23,568 bases of DNA from Bacteroidota bacterium (GTDB lineage Bacteria > Bacteroidota > Bacteroidia > Bacteroidales > Prolixibacteraceae): contig JAEWME010000319.1 in assembly GCA_023393265.1 (NCBI GenBank), forward strand, positions 1 through 23,568, given 5' to 3'. Below are positions 1-7,987 of the stretch, piece by piece. The notes beneath the pieces were generated by a model. It had not been told where the DNA came from. It made no database searches and saw nothing but the letters and a program-made list of their open reading frames with translations. Within the stretch, counting starts at the first letter, position 1, and every line of letters starts with the position of its first letter. The translations under genes were made by a program, and so were the position numbers.

Positions 1-1472
1 AGCGCTGAATTAAACATGACATCAGCATTTTCCTGGTACGGGAAAATATTGCGGTCCTCTCCCGCCCTCACGCTCGGCCACCGCCTGATGGTCTCTTGTG
101 CCGTATAGCTCCTGTATTTACTATCCCTGATCATCCTTCGGATCAATCTGTTATCAGTTGTTGATATGTGATTCTGATCATCGATAGAAATCTGGGTTAG
201 CGCCGAAAGGAAGATTTTAAATGTATTTTTCGGATCAATATGGGGCACCAGTTCCGGGTTCATTCCGTGAATTCCTTCAACAATCAGAATTCCTCGGCCA
301 TCCAGTTTCAGTTTTTTTCCTGAAGGCGCTTTCCGCCCAATGGTAAAATTGAAACGTGGCAATTCGATGGTCTCGCCATTAAAAAGCTGAATTAACTGGT
401 AGTTGAAATATTCGATGTCGATGGCTTCGATGGCTTCGAAGTCGTATTCGCCATTTTTGTCGCGGGGCGTTTTTTCACGATCGACAAAATAGTCATCCAG
501 CGAAATGAGCACTGGTTTCAGTCCATTCACGGCCAGCTGCACCATCAGGCGTTTACTGAAAGTTGTTTTTCCTGAGGCCGATGGCCCGGCAATCAAAACA
601 ATCTTTACTTTCTCCTTACGCTCGCAAATTTGATTGGCGATCTCCGCAATTTTCTTTTCCTGCAATGCTTCCGATATCTTCAGAATGTCGCCGCTATTTC
701 CATTCATGGTGTATTCATTCAGATTAGCCAAATTCGGCACATCCAGAATTTCGACCCATTCCTTGTGCTCCTGAAATACCCCAAAAAGCTTATCTAACTT
801 ATTGTAAGCTTGTACTTCGGAGAACTTTTCAGGATTCGGAATTCTAAGCAAAAGACCATCATAATATGGCACAAGGTCGAAGACAGAGATAAAACCAGTT
901 GACGGAGCCAAATGTCCGTAGAAATAATTAGCCAGGTCCCCCATAAAATAAACATAGGTAAAAAGCGAACCCTGCTGCTCAAAAAGTTTTGCTTTAAACG
1001 GCAAACTTTGATTTTTGCAGATTTCAACTGCTTCTTCTGTCGGTAACCCGACCTTTCGGAAGGGAATATTTCGTTCGATCAATTGTCGCATTTCCGACTT
1101 AATGGCAAAAATATCCGATTCGGTGATTGGCCGGTCAAGTCCGGCTAATTCGCAATAGTAGCCACGCGAAATTCCGTGCATCACTTTCAGTTTTACCTGC
1201 GGAAAAACTTCGCGAATTGCGCCGTATAGAATAAAAATCAGCGATCGCACATAAAGCCGCATCCCGTCGGGATGAGAATAATCGATAAACTCTACTTTTT
1301 TGTTTTTAACGACAACAAACGACATTTCCTTTACCCGGTTATTTACCAGAGCCCCGATCACAGGATTTTTCAGTTTAATCTGTAAATCGTTCCTGATTTC
1401 TTCCAGCGAAATGCCAACAGGATAGGCCTTCTTTACGCCATTATTGATACAGTAAATGTCAATTATATTCAT
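1..1472 (-). CDS. Nucleoside (uridine-type) kinase with ThrRS-like N-terminal region, 3' end cut by window edge
   Basis: I translated 490 codons from the ATG at 1472; the reading frame is open to base 1, so the C-terminus lies outside the window. The C-terminal half is a P-loop kinase of the phosphoribulokinase/uridine kinase family: Walker A GPSASGKTT at residues 296-304, followed by SLDDYFVDR and YDFEAIEAID motifs that carry the catalytic/nucleoside-binding acidic residues in this family. The first ~200 residues resemble the TGS and second-additional domains of threonyl-tRNA synthetase, with HGISRGYYCEL starting at residue 99, as in Bacteroidetes/Firmicutes fused kinases. The family is usually about 550 residues, so perhaps 60 are missing. 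It probably phosphorylates uridine or another nucleoside in the cytoplasm; the substrate is inferred from the family only. It starts 27 bases after uvrA and is likely last or near last in the lytic transglycosylase-uvrA operon. Confidence 0.85.
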   Translation of the reverse strand, partial: MNIIDIYCINNGVKKAYPVGISLEEIRNDLQIKLKNPVIGALVNNRVKEMSFVVVKNKKVEFIDYSHPDGMRLYVRSLIFILYGAIREVFPQVKLKVMHGISRGYYCELAGLDRPITESDIFAIKSEMRQLIERNIPFRKVGLPTEEAVEICKNQSLPFKAKLFEQQGSLFTYVYFMGDLANYFYGHLAPSTGFISVFDLVPYYDGLLLRIPNPEKFSEVQAYNKLDKLFGVFQEHKEWVEILDVPNLANLNEYTMNGNSGDILKISEALQEKKIAEIANQICERKEKVKIVLIAGPSASGKTTFSKRLMVQLAVNGLKPVLISLDDYFVDREKTPRDKNGEYDFEAIEAIDIEYFNYQLIQLFNGETIELPRFNFTIGRKAPSGKKLKLDGRGILIVEGIHGMNPELVPHIDPKNTFKIFLSALTQISIDDQNHISTTDNRLIRRMIRDSKYRSYTAQETIRRWPSVRAGEDRNIFPYQENADVMFNSA

Positions 1473-1499
1473 ACACTATTATTTGTCGTTTAAAGGTTA

Positions 1500-4442
1500 T
1501 TACTGTCTCGCGACAGGTTTCGTTCCCGCTTTAACGGAACTTTTATTTTTGGTTTCTTTGTCAATTTTAGCGCGTTCGCTTGTGTGTTCCAGCTCTTGCT
1601 TCAAATACCGGGCTGTAAACGATTCAGTATTCTGAATTATTTCTTCAGGTGTTCCGAAACATACCACGCGCCCACCATCTTTTCCACCTTCAGGGCCAAT
1701 GTCAATGACGTGGTCAGAAACTTTGATCACATCCATGTTGTGCTCAATAACGATAATCGTATTTCCACGGGCGACCAGTTTATTCAGTACTTCAAGCAAA
1801 ACACGAATGTCCTCGAAATGAAGCCCGGTAGTCGGTTCATCCAGGATATAAAGGGTTTTTCCGGTATCTTTTTTTGCAAGTTCGGTAGCCAGTTTTACGC
1901 GCTGTGATTCACCTCCCGAAAGAGTCGTAGATGCCTGCCCGAGCGTAATGTAACCCAATCCTACATCCTGAATGGTTTTCAGTTTATGCGAAATCGACGG
2001 AATATGCTCGAAAAATTCGACGCCTTGATTGATGGTCATATCAAGCACATCACTGATCGACTTTCCCTTGTAGCGGACTTCCAACGTTTCGCGGTTATAC
2101 CTACGACCGTTACACGTGTCGCAATGTACATACACGTCGGGAAGGAAATTCATTTCGATTTGCTTCATCCCGCCACCCTGGCAATCTTCGCAGCGGCCAC
2201 CTTTCACATTGAAAGAAAAACGGCCAGGTGTGTACGCCCTGATTTTCGCCTCAGGAAGTTGTGCAAACAAGTTACGAATATCGGAGAAAACGCCGGTATA
2301 AGTCACCGGGTTACTGCGTGGTGTACGACCCAACGGCGACTGATCGACCTGCACCACTTTATCGATGTGTTCCAATCCCGAAATCGACTCGTAGGGCAGC
2401 GGATCTTTCAGCGAACCATAGAAATGCTGGCTCAAAATAGGCTGCAAAGTCGCGTTAATGAGTGTTGACTTTCCGCTTCCGGATACGCCAGTCACGCAAA
2501 TTAGCTTGCCGAGCGGAAAATCGACAGAAACATTTTTCAGGTTATTGCCGGTGCAGCCTTTCAGCGACAGCACTTTCCCGTTACCTTCAATTCTCTTCTC
2601 CGGAACTTTTATTTCAGCTTCGCCAGTCAGGTACTTCGAGGTAAGTGTTCCGGCACCAATGACCTCCTGTGGTGAACCGGCTGCTACAACATGACCGCCA
2701 TGAATGCCTGCATGAGGTCCCATGTCAATCAGAAAATCGGCGTTCAGCATCATGTCCTTGTCATGCTCTACTACGATCACAGAATTGCCGGTGTCGCGTA
2801 ATTGTTCCAGCGAATTAATCAAGCGTAGGTTATCGCGGTGATGGAGGCCAATACTGGGCTCGTCGAGAATGTAAAGTACATTCACCAGTTGCGAACCAAT
2901 TTGAGTAGCCAGACGAATTCGCTGTGATTCGCCACCCGAAAGGGTCCGCGAAGTACGGTCGAGTGACAAATAATTCAGCCCGACATCTTCCAGAAAATAA
3001 ATCCGATCGCGAATTTCTTTAATCACTTCCACTGCAATCTTGCGCTGCCTATCAGTCAGTCGGTCTTCCAGGTTATTGAGCCAGGCGCTCAGTTCCGAAA
3101 TATCAAGCCGCGCCAGTTCCGAAATATTTTTATCATCAATTCTGAAATAAAGCGACTCCTTTTTCAGGCGCATGCCGTTGCACTCGGGACAGGCGATTTC
3201 ACGCACAAACTGGTTGGCCCATTTCTGCGCCTTTTGTGATGGATTGTCGTCTTTCTGCGCATCGATGTATTTGATGACGCCTTCATAACTCATCATGTAA
3301 TTCATCGAAACTCCAAGCGGCGAATTCTTCAGTTGAATCCGTTCGTTGGTACCAAAAAGGATGGCATTCAATCCATCTTCAGGAATATCTTTGATAGGTG
3401 TTTTTAGGGTAAACCCATACATCTCGCCCAAAGCTTCTATTTGCCAGAATACCAGTGTATTCTTGTGCGGTCCAAGCGGTGCAATTCCGCCATTCTGGAT
3501 ACTTTTCGTATTATCAGGAACAATCTTTTCGAGATCAATTTCGCTGATTGTCCCCAGTCCGTTGCATTTGGGACAGGCGCCCTGCGGCGAGTTGAACGAA
3601 AAGTTGTGAGGCGCGGGTTCGTTGTACGAAATGCCCGTTGTCGGACACATCAACTGTCGGCTATAATATTTCACAGCCTGTGTGTCGTGATCGAGGATCA
3701 TACAAATTCCCTGACCGTTTTTCATGGCCACCTGAAGCGAATCACGCAAGCGCTTGTCGCTGGCATCATCAACAACCAGCCGGTCGATCACAATTTCGAT
3801 GAAGTGGTTTTTATACCTGTCGAGTCGCATAGCGGCCTTCAACTCTGTCACTTCACCGTCGATTCGGGCTTTCAGGAAACCTTTTTTCAGGATTTGCTCG
3901 AACAACTCGCGGTAATGTCCTTTTCTGCCTTTTACAACAGGCGCAAGAATGAGTATTTTCCTCCCGGCGAAGGAACTCTTTATCAGGCTAAGAATCTGGT
4001 CGTCAGTATATTTCACCATTTTTTCACCTGTATTGTAGGAATAAGCCTCGCCGGCACGGGCATATAACAGGCGAAGAAAATCATAGATTTCGGTTACCGT
4101 TCCAACGGTTGAGCGGGGATTTTTATTGGTAGTCTTTTGCTCGATGGCAATCACAGGACTCAAGCCTGTAATCAGATCAACATCCGGGCGGTCCATGTTT
4201 CCCAGGAATGAGCGTGCGTACGCCGAAAAAGTCTCGATGTAGCGGCGTTGTCCTTCAGCATAAATGGTATCAAAAGCCAGCGACGACTTACCGCTCCCGC
4301 TTAAACCGGTAATTACAGTCAGTTTATTTCGAGGTATCTCAACATTTATATTTTGCAGGTTATGTACCCGCGCACCATGAACTTTGATCAGGCTTTCCTC
4401 TTCTACAGGCTGATCTGTATGATTCGTTTCTGTTTTCTGCAT
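1500..4442 (-). CDS. uvrA: Excinuclease ABC subunit A
   Basis: UvrA is the damage-recognition ATPase of nucleotide excision repair; with UvrB it scans DNA and loads UvrB at lesions. Both ABC modules are intact. The first has Walker A GLSGSGKSS (about residue 46), signature LSGGESQRIRL and Walker B LYILDEPSIGLHHRD. The second has GVSGSGKST, LSGGESQRVKL and LYILDEPTTGLH. Zinc-binding pairs are visible as CPKCNGLG and CPECNGMR in the first module, and CEDC with CDTCNGRR in the second. At about 980 residues it is slightly longer than usual, with a lysine-rich C-terminal tail after the last domain. I chose the ATG at 4442; an in-frame TTG at 4451 overlaps the upstream stop codon and would add three residues. 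It lies 5 bases after the lytic transglycosylase and is probably co-transcribed with it. I see no separate promoter or SOS box. Confidence 0.98.
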   Translation of the reverse strand: MQKTETNHTDQPVEEESLIKVHGARVHNLQNINVEIPRNKLTVITGLSGSGKSSLAFDTIYAEGQRRYIETFSAYARSFLGNMDRPDVDLITGLSPVIAIEQKTTNKNPRSTVGTVTEIYDFLRLLYARAGEAYSYNTGEKMVKYTDDQILSLIKSSFAGRKILILAPVVKGRKGHYRELFEQILKKGFLKARIDGEVTELKAAMRLDRYKNHFIEIVIDRLVVDDASDKRLRDSLQVAMKNGQGICMILDHDTQAVKYYSRQLMCPTTGISYNEPAPHNFSFNSPQGACPKCNGLGTISEIDLEKIVPDNTKSIQNGGIAPLGPHKNTLVFWQIEALGEMYGFTLKTPIKDIPEDGLNAILFGTNERIQLKNSPLGVSMNYMMSYEGVIKYIDAQKDDNPSQKAQKWANQFVREIACPECNGMRLKKESLYFRIDDKNISELARLDISELSAWLNNLEDRLTDRQRKIAVEVIKEIRDRIYFLEDVGLNYLSLDRTSRTLSGGESQRIRLATQIGSQLVNVLYILDEPSIGLHHRDNLRLINSLEQLRDTGNSVIVVEHDKDMMLNADFLIDMGPHAGIHGGHVVAAGSPQEVIGAGTLTSKYLTGEAEIKVPEKRIEGNGKVLSLKGCTGNNLKNVSVDFPLGKLICVTGVSGSGKSTLINATLQPILSQHFYGSLKDPLPYESISGLEHIDKVVQVDQSPLGRTPRSNPVTYTGVFSDIRNLFAQLPEAKIRAYTPGRFSFNVKGGRCEDCQGGGMKQIEMNFLPDVYVHCDTCNGRRYNRETLEVRYKGKSISDVLDMTINQGVEFFEHIPSISHKLKTIQDVGLGYITLGQASTTLSGGESQRVKLATELAKKDTGKTLYILDEPTTGLHFEDIRVLLEVLNKLVARGNTIIVIEHNMDVIKVSDHVIDIGPEGGKDGGRVVCFGTPEEIIQNTESFTARYLKQELEHTSERAKIDKETKNKSSVKAGTKPVARQ

Positions 4443-4447
4443 TGTTT

Positions 4448-5380
4448 TCAATTCGATTTTAAACGATAATCTTTCTCCGGAATCTTCAATATGTAAGTTC
4501 GTTTGAGCGGATTCTTCAGGTAAGTTTCCCGCAGCCAGGGATTAAAATTTTTGAGTTCCTTATACGAGATTCCCTTACTGATGGCGTAATCGGCCAGGTT
4601 GGCCACCGATCCATGTAACTCTACATTATCCGTTTTTATGATTGGGTAAAGCTGTTTCTTCGGAATTTTGAAGCCATATTCTTCCGGATGCTCCATCACC
4701 AGCTTAAGCGCCAAAATCCGGAAAACATATCTCGTTGTTTCGTCAACAAATAACAAATCGTAATAGCTCTTCGCTTTCTGAACAGCCATTTTCTGGTCAA
4801 GCCCGGCTCTTCCTCCATTGTACGAAGCAGCAACCAGTGCCCAGCTTCCATATTTCGCATAAGCCGATTTGAGCAGTTTGCAGGCCACGATTGTTGCTTT
4901 CTCTATGTTATAGCGTTCGTCGACCTCGCTGTTCACCTCCAGTCCATTTTCGCGTGCAGTTGATTCGAGCAACTGCCAAAAACCTGCGGCCTTTGCAGGC
5001 GACAAAGCCCTCGGATCGAAACCACTTTCGGCAACACACAGGTATTTAAAATCTTCAGGAACGCCATTTTCTTTTAAAATGGGTTCGATGATTGAAAAAT
5101 AACGAGGTGCACTTTTGATATAACGAATGGTTTGCGAATGAAAATAAGCAGTTGAAAGTAACTCGCGGTCCAGATTTTCGCGCACATCGTAATACTCCAT
5201 TGGTACTTTCTCTCCAGCAAAGTCGAGTTTTTCGGGCAACTCAACCGGCGTAAACCAAAATCCACCTGTCGTGTCGGGCTTTTGCTGAACACCCGACGAA
5301 CACGAAGTAAGTGGCAAAGCAAGCCCGAGCTGCACAACAAACAATAACCGGTAGAACCGGGCAAATATTCTGTATTTCAT
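4448..5380 (-). CDS. Lipoprotein lytic transglycosylase, MltD-like
   Basis: Predicted peptidoglycan lytic transglycosylase (SLT/GH23 fold), which cleaves the MurNAc-GlcNAc bond to give 1,6-anhydro ends. The ATG at 5380 gives a lipoprotein signal peptide: basic MKYRIFARFYR, a hydrophobic stretch, then lipobox LTSC with the acylated Cys at residue 27. The catalytic Glu is E118 in VAESGFDP, followed by SPAKAAGFWQL and the VAASYNGG substrate-groove motif, as in MltD. The last ~45 residues (VANLADYAISKGISY..LKNFNPW) look like a LysM peptidoglycan-binding repeat. The frame continues upstream to 5563, but that extension would run through a terminator hairpin and the promoter, so I reject it. This is the first gene of an operon with uvrA (5-base gap) and the nucleoside kinase. 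The function is clear; the exact MltD/MltF-type assignment is less so. Confidence 0.93.
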   Translation of the reverse strand: MKYRIFARFYRLLFVVQLGLALPLTSCSSGVQQKPDTTGGFWFTPVELPEKLDFAGEKVPMEYYDVRENLDRELLSTAYFHSQTIRYIKSAPRYFSIIEPILKENGVPEDFKYLCVAESGFDPRALSPAKAAGFWQLLESTARENGLEVNSEVDERYNIEKATIVACKLLKSAYAKYGSWALVAASYNGGRAGLDQKMAVQKAKSYYDLLFVDETTRYVFRILALKLVMEHPEEYGFKIPKKQLYPIIKTDNVELHGSVANLADYAISKGISYKELKNFNPWLRETYLKNPLKRTYILKIPEKDYRLKSN

Positions 5381-5406
5381 CTTTCTTCTCAAAATTTGAC
5401 AATCTG

Positions 5407-5438
5407 CAAAAATAGTTGATTTAAAATCCTCAGTCAAA
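5407..5438 (-). promoter_or_regulatory. Bacteroidetes-type promoter for lytic transglycosylase-uvrA-kinase operon
   Basis: On the minus strand TTTG (5435-5438) is separated by 20 bases, counted from its TTG, from TATTTTTG (5407-5414). This matches the Bacteroidetes sigma-ABfr consensus TTG-N19/20-TAnnTTTG exactly. Transcription would start near 5400, about 20 bases before the ATG at 5380, which also supports that start codon. Confidence 0.75.
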
Positions 5439-5459
5439 TAAGCTTTGTGTGAAAAAAAT

Positions 5460-5496
5460 AAAAACCGGTCAAAAAAATTTATTTTGACCGGTTTTT
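5460..5496 (-). terminator. Intrinsic terminator after the sigma/beta-barrel operon
   Basis: A 15-bp perfect stem (arm AAAACCGGTCAAAA at 5461-5474, partner at 5482-5495, plus one A-T pair outside) encloses a 7-base loop. On the minus strand it is followed by a T-rich run. It lies about 110 bases past the stop of the beta-barrel gene and before the transglycosylase promoter, so it insulates the two operons. T runs on both sides mean it could work in both directions. Confidence 0.85.
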
Positions 5497-5606
5497 TTCT
5501 CAGAGGATACCACAGTGTACACCCAATGTCGCGGTAATGCGGACTAATTGTTCTTTTCCGCAACGGAAATAAATCCGATGCTTATATTTTCAATTCAACT
5601 TTTATA

Positions 5607-7004
5607 TCAGAACTGATAGCTCAAACCTGTATAAACACCGATGGTGTATGGTTTATACGAAACTGAGCTATTGCTGTTCAACGAATTGAGATAATATTTT
5701 ATGCGGGGCTCTACATTCAGGAAAAACCGCTTCGACAAACCATATTTGAAACCAAGGCCGAGGCTACCGCTGTATGAAACAGACTGCATATCTGCAGTTT
5801 CGCCAACAACATTCGAGCCGGAAGCGTTTTGCATCGATACCTGGTTACCGACCAACACATTCGAACTGAGTCCGCCCATCATTTCAACCCCGAATCGCTT
5901 ATCCAGAATGGTATACCGCAGGTAAACCGGAATCTCGATGTATTCGAAACTCTGCGACATTTTGACATCAGAAACAACAACGGTTGAGCTAAGCATTTTG
6001 TCTTCAGGACTTGTACCCAGGTCGACACCATTCGGAACACCATTAAACTCAATCACACCAGCCGTACTATTGATACTCATTTTGTTGGTTTTTGCGTCAA
6101 GGCTCACATTCGTATTCAAAAAACCTTCGCTAACGCCGGCGTACATATCTGATGAACGAGCGTGCACCGAGTTTCCCGAAGATTGCTCCAGCGCCGAATA
6201 ATAAATACCGCTCTGAATGCTGAGCCTCTTGCCGGTCTTTACGGCAACAGACAAACCGCCGCCCAACTCAACCGGATTACTGTTCGACTCATTCAGCATG
6301 TTGGCCGCATAAGCCTGTGCATGACTGGATTTAGAAACATTGTAAACCGGCGAAACCTGAGCACCAACAGACCAGCGCCGCTTATCTTTTGCGGCATTAT
6401 CAGCCATCACCGATTGCTGGTTCTGCCTGATAATTTGTTCGTCAAAAGAAAGTAAACCAAGTTCGTTCTCCGGAATTTTTGGTTGGGCCACCGGACGAAT
6501 AGCAAACTGAGCATTTTCAGGAGCAGGTTTGTAGCTTTTACTTTTCAGCATGGACATTGCTTCCCGTCTGCTTTCCTGAGAACCTGGCATAAAAGCCACA
6601 TTCTGATTCTGATCAAGTCTGTTTCCGCCAATTTTTGCTTTTTCAGATTTTACATTCTTGCTCGCCACTACCGCAACTTTTTCGGTAACAGCAGTTTCGG
6701 CAAGCGTTTTTTCCTCTTTCGCCTGAGACAAAGATGTATTCAATGTATCTTTCAGCGGCGCAACAGTTTCTATGCCAGCAGCCATTTGTTTGTCGCCGCT
6801 CATTTCGCTGATCTGCCAACCAGCGACAAAAGCGATCATAAGCGCAGCCGCGATACCGGCAACACGCCAGAAAATCAGCCGCTTTTTTCGCTTCGCTTCT
6901 GCAACACCCGACAAAACCCTTTCGAGCAGGTAAGCAGGCGGTTCCTGCTCAAAATCCTGTAATTTATTGCGGAATAATTCGTCTATATTTGTTTCTTTCT
7001 TCAT
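5607..7004 (-). CDS. Membrane-anchored protein with C-terminal outer-membrane beta-barrel; candidate partner of the upstream ECF sigma factor
   Basis: 465 residues in three visible parts. Residues 1-42 are a charged, presumably cytoplasmic tail (DELFRNKLQDFEQEPPAYLLERV) ending in KRKKR. Residues 43-63 form one hydrophobic helix, with the basic cluster before it predicting N-in topology. A low-complexity, Ala/Lys/Gln-rich linker follows to about residue 205. From about 210 there are alternating amphipathic strands typical of the OmpW/PorT-like Bacteroidetes barrel (PF13568-type), ending in TGLSYQF, a classical C-terminal aromatic beta-signal. No cleavable signal peptide is visible. The gene overlaps the sigma factor by 4 bases (ATGA), so the two are translationally coupled; by position and the N-terminal tail it may act as an anti-sigma factor. 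No function is proven. The alternative is an outer-membrane protein with an unusual N-terminus. Confidence 0.85.
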   Translation of the reverse strand: MKKETNIDELFRNKLQDFEQEPPAYLLERVLSGVAEAKRKKRLIFWRVAGIAAALMIAFVAGWQISEMSGDKQMAAGIETVAPLKDTLNTSLSQAKEEKTLAETAVTEKVAVVASKNVKSEKAKIGGNRLDQNQNVAFMPGSQESRREAMSMLKSKSYKPAPENAQFAIRPVAQPKIPENELGLLSFDEQIIRQNQQSVMADNAAKDKRRWSVGAQVSPVYNVSKSSHAQAYAANMLNESNSNPVELGGGLSVAVKTGKRLSIQSGIYYSALEQSSGNSVHARSSDMYAGVSEGFLNTNVSLDAKTNKMSINSTAGVIEFNGVPNGVDLGTSPEDKMLSSTVVVSDVKMSQSFEYIEIPVYLRYTILDKRFGVEMMGGLSSNVLVGNQVSMQNASGSNVVGETADMQSVSYSGSLGLGFKYGLSKRFFLNVEPRIKYYLNSLNSNSSVSYKPYTIGVYTGLSYQF

Positions 7005-7561
7005 GCCGTATGATTGTTTTTGGCATTTATTTCCCCAAAATTTTCTTTAACCTTTTTCTTTAAAATCTCGCGCGCCCTGGCCAGGTTCGACTTCGAAGTT
7101 CCCTGCGTTATCGACATTTCCTGTGCTATTTCCTGGTGCGACATCCCCTCAATCACGTAAAGGTTGAAAACCAACCTGTAGCGCGGCGGCAACTGCTGAA
7201 TAAGTTTCAGCAAATCGTCAGCCGAAATTTTTGCAATAACATCATCGGAAAAATTAGGTGAATCATAAACGGCCACATCTTCCACCGGGTAAAGCAAATG
7301 CTGCTTCCTCAACTTTTCGAGCGACACATTAACCATAATTCGCCTGATCCATCCTTCCAAAGAACCATCATGTCTGAAAGTCTTCAGGTTATTGTAAACC
7401 CTGATGAAACCTTCCTGAAGATTATCCTCAGCCTCAGTTGAGTCTTTGGCATAACGCAGACATACACCATACATTTTTGCAGAGAATGTGTGGTACAATT
7501 GGGCAAGCGCCTTCTGTTTGCCGTCGATACAATCGTTTATGAGCTGCTCAAATTCCTTCAA
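7001..7561 (-). CDS. ECF-type RNA polymerase sigma factor (sigma-70 family)
   Basis: 186-residue ECF sigma factor that would direct RNA polymerase to a dedicated promoter set. Region 2 spans about residues 20-90, with the core-binding/promoter-melting segment STEAEDNLQEGFIRVYNNL (41-59) and GWIRRIMVN. Region 4 spans about 118-175, with LPPRYRLVFNLY and helix-turn-helix MSHQEIAQEMSITQGTSKS. The start is TTG at 7561: an in-frame TGA lies seven codons upstream, and there is no ATG or GTG before residue 30, which would delete part of region 2. It overlaps the beta-barrel protein gene by 4 bases, the usual sigma/regulator coupling. A possible -7 element TAATTTTG (7585-7592) lies upstream. The controlled regulon cannot be read from this window. 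Confidence 0.95.
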   Translation of the reverse strand: MKEFEQLINDCIDGKQKALAQLYHTFSAKMYGVCLRYAKDSTEAEDNLQEGFIRVYNNLKTFRHDGSLEGWIRRIMVNVSLEKLRKQHLLYPVEDVAVYDSPNFSDDVIAKISADDLLKLIQQLPPRYRLVFNLYVIEGMSHQEIAQEMSITQGTSKSNLARAREILKKKVKENFGEINAKNNHTA

Positions 7562-7584
7562 AGTCCCGAATAATTTCTTTCAAT

Positions 7585-7592
7585 CAAAATTA
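7585..7592 (-). promoter_or_regulatory. Possible -7 element of the ECF sigma gene
   Basis: TAATTTTG on the minus strand matches TAnnTTTG and would place the transcription start near 7578, 17 bases before the TTG start codon. No TTG is found at the expected -33 spacing, so this is weak evidence. The gene could instead use an autoregulated, non-housekeeping promoter. Confidence 0.3.
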
Positions 7593-7929
7593 ATCGTTTT
7601 GCCTCAATTTTCAGATAGTCTGCAAGCCTATGCCACCGCTCTGCCCAAATATTTACCGGTTTATCAGCTAAACTTTCGGGCGACCCAATTGTGAATCATG
7701 ATCACTTCAGCATTTCAGGTTGCCCGACTATGAAAAAAAACCATCCGGCAAAAACACTTCCCTTCAAACCATCTTCGGACTTATAGATGCCAGTTGTCTC
7801 AAAATAGTTGCGTTAACCCAACAATTGCAGCACACAAAAAAGTGCTTTAAATTTTAATTGATAAATAACTCAGAATAAGAATACTAAAACACAACCTGCC
7901 AACAGCAAGCAGAACTTTAGCTTTTAGTT
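7593..7929. other. Intergenic region between divergent sigma factor and GH15 genes
   Basis: About 430 bases separate the two divergent start codons (7561 and 7988). Apart from the two candidate promoter elements I see no gene, convincing hairpin, repeat or RNA gene in it. The longest plausible start-to-stop frames are very short and carry no recognisable motif. An imperfect inverted repeat (GTGA..TCAC) sits at 7691-7705. Confidence 0.5.
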
Positions 7930-7960
7930 TTTGTTATCGCGGGTATTGTGGCTATTTTTA
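7930..7960 (+). promoter_or_regulatory. Candidate promoter of the GH15 gene
   Basis: TTG at 7931-7933 is followed after 19 bases by TATTTTTA (7953-7960), one mismatch from TAnnTTTG. The predicted transcription start near 7967 gives a leader of about 20 bases before the ATG at 7988. It argues against the in-frame TTG at 7931 being the start codon. Confidence 0.5.
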
Positions 7961-7987
7961 GAGATACAAATATTAGCGGATTATTTT

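Noticed and set aside
419..440. Tandem 9-base repeat (gatggcttc twice) inside the nucleoside kinase gene
   Set aside because: It encodes EAIEAI in a segment that is naturally repetitive in this kinase family (YDFEA..A.D), so it is coding constraint rather than a repeat element.
1584..4067. Long open frames on the plus strand opposite uvrA (up to about 208 codons)
   Set aside because: They lack recognisable motifs, promoters or sensible N-termini, and uvrA on the other strand is complete with all motifs; they are shadows of its codon use.
5381..5563. N-terminal extension of the lytic transglycosylase
   Set aside because: It would run through a 15-bp terminator stem and a consensus promoter, and would bury the lipoprotein signal peptide 61 residues inside the protein.
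7691..7705. Near-palindrome GTGA..TCAC between the sigma and GH15 genes
   Set aside because: The two halves are offset by one base and it is not near either promoter element; too weak to call an operator.
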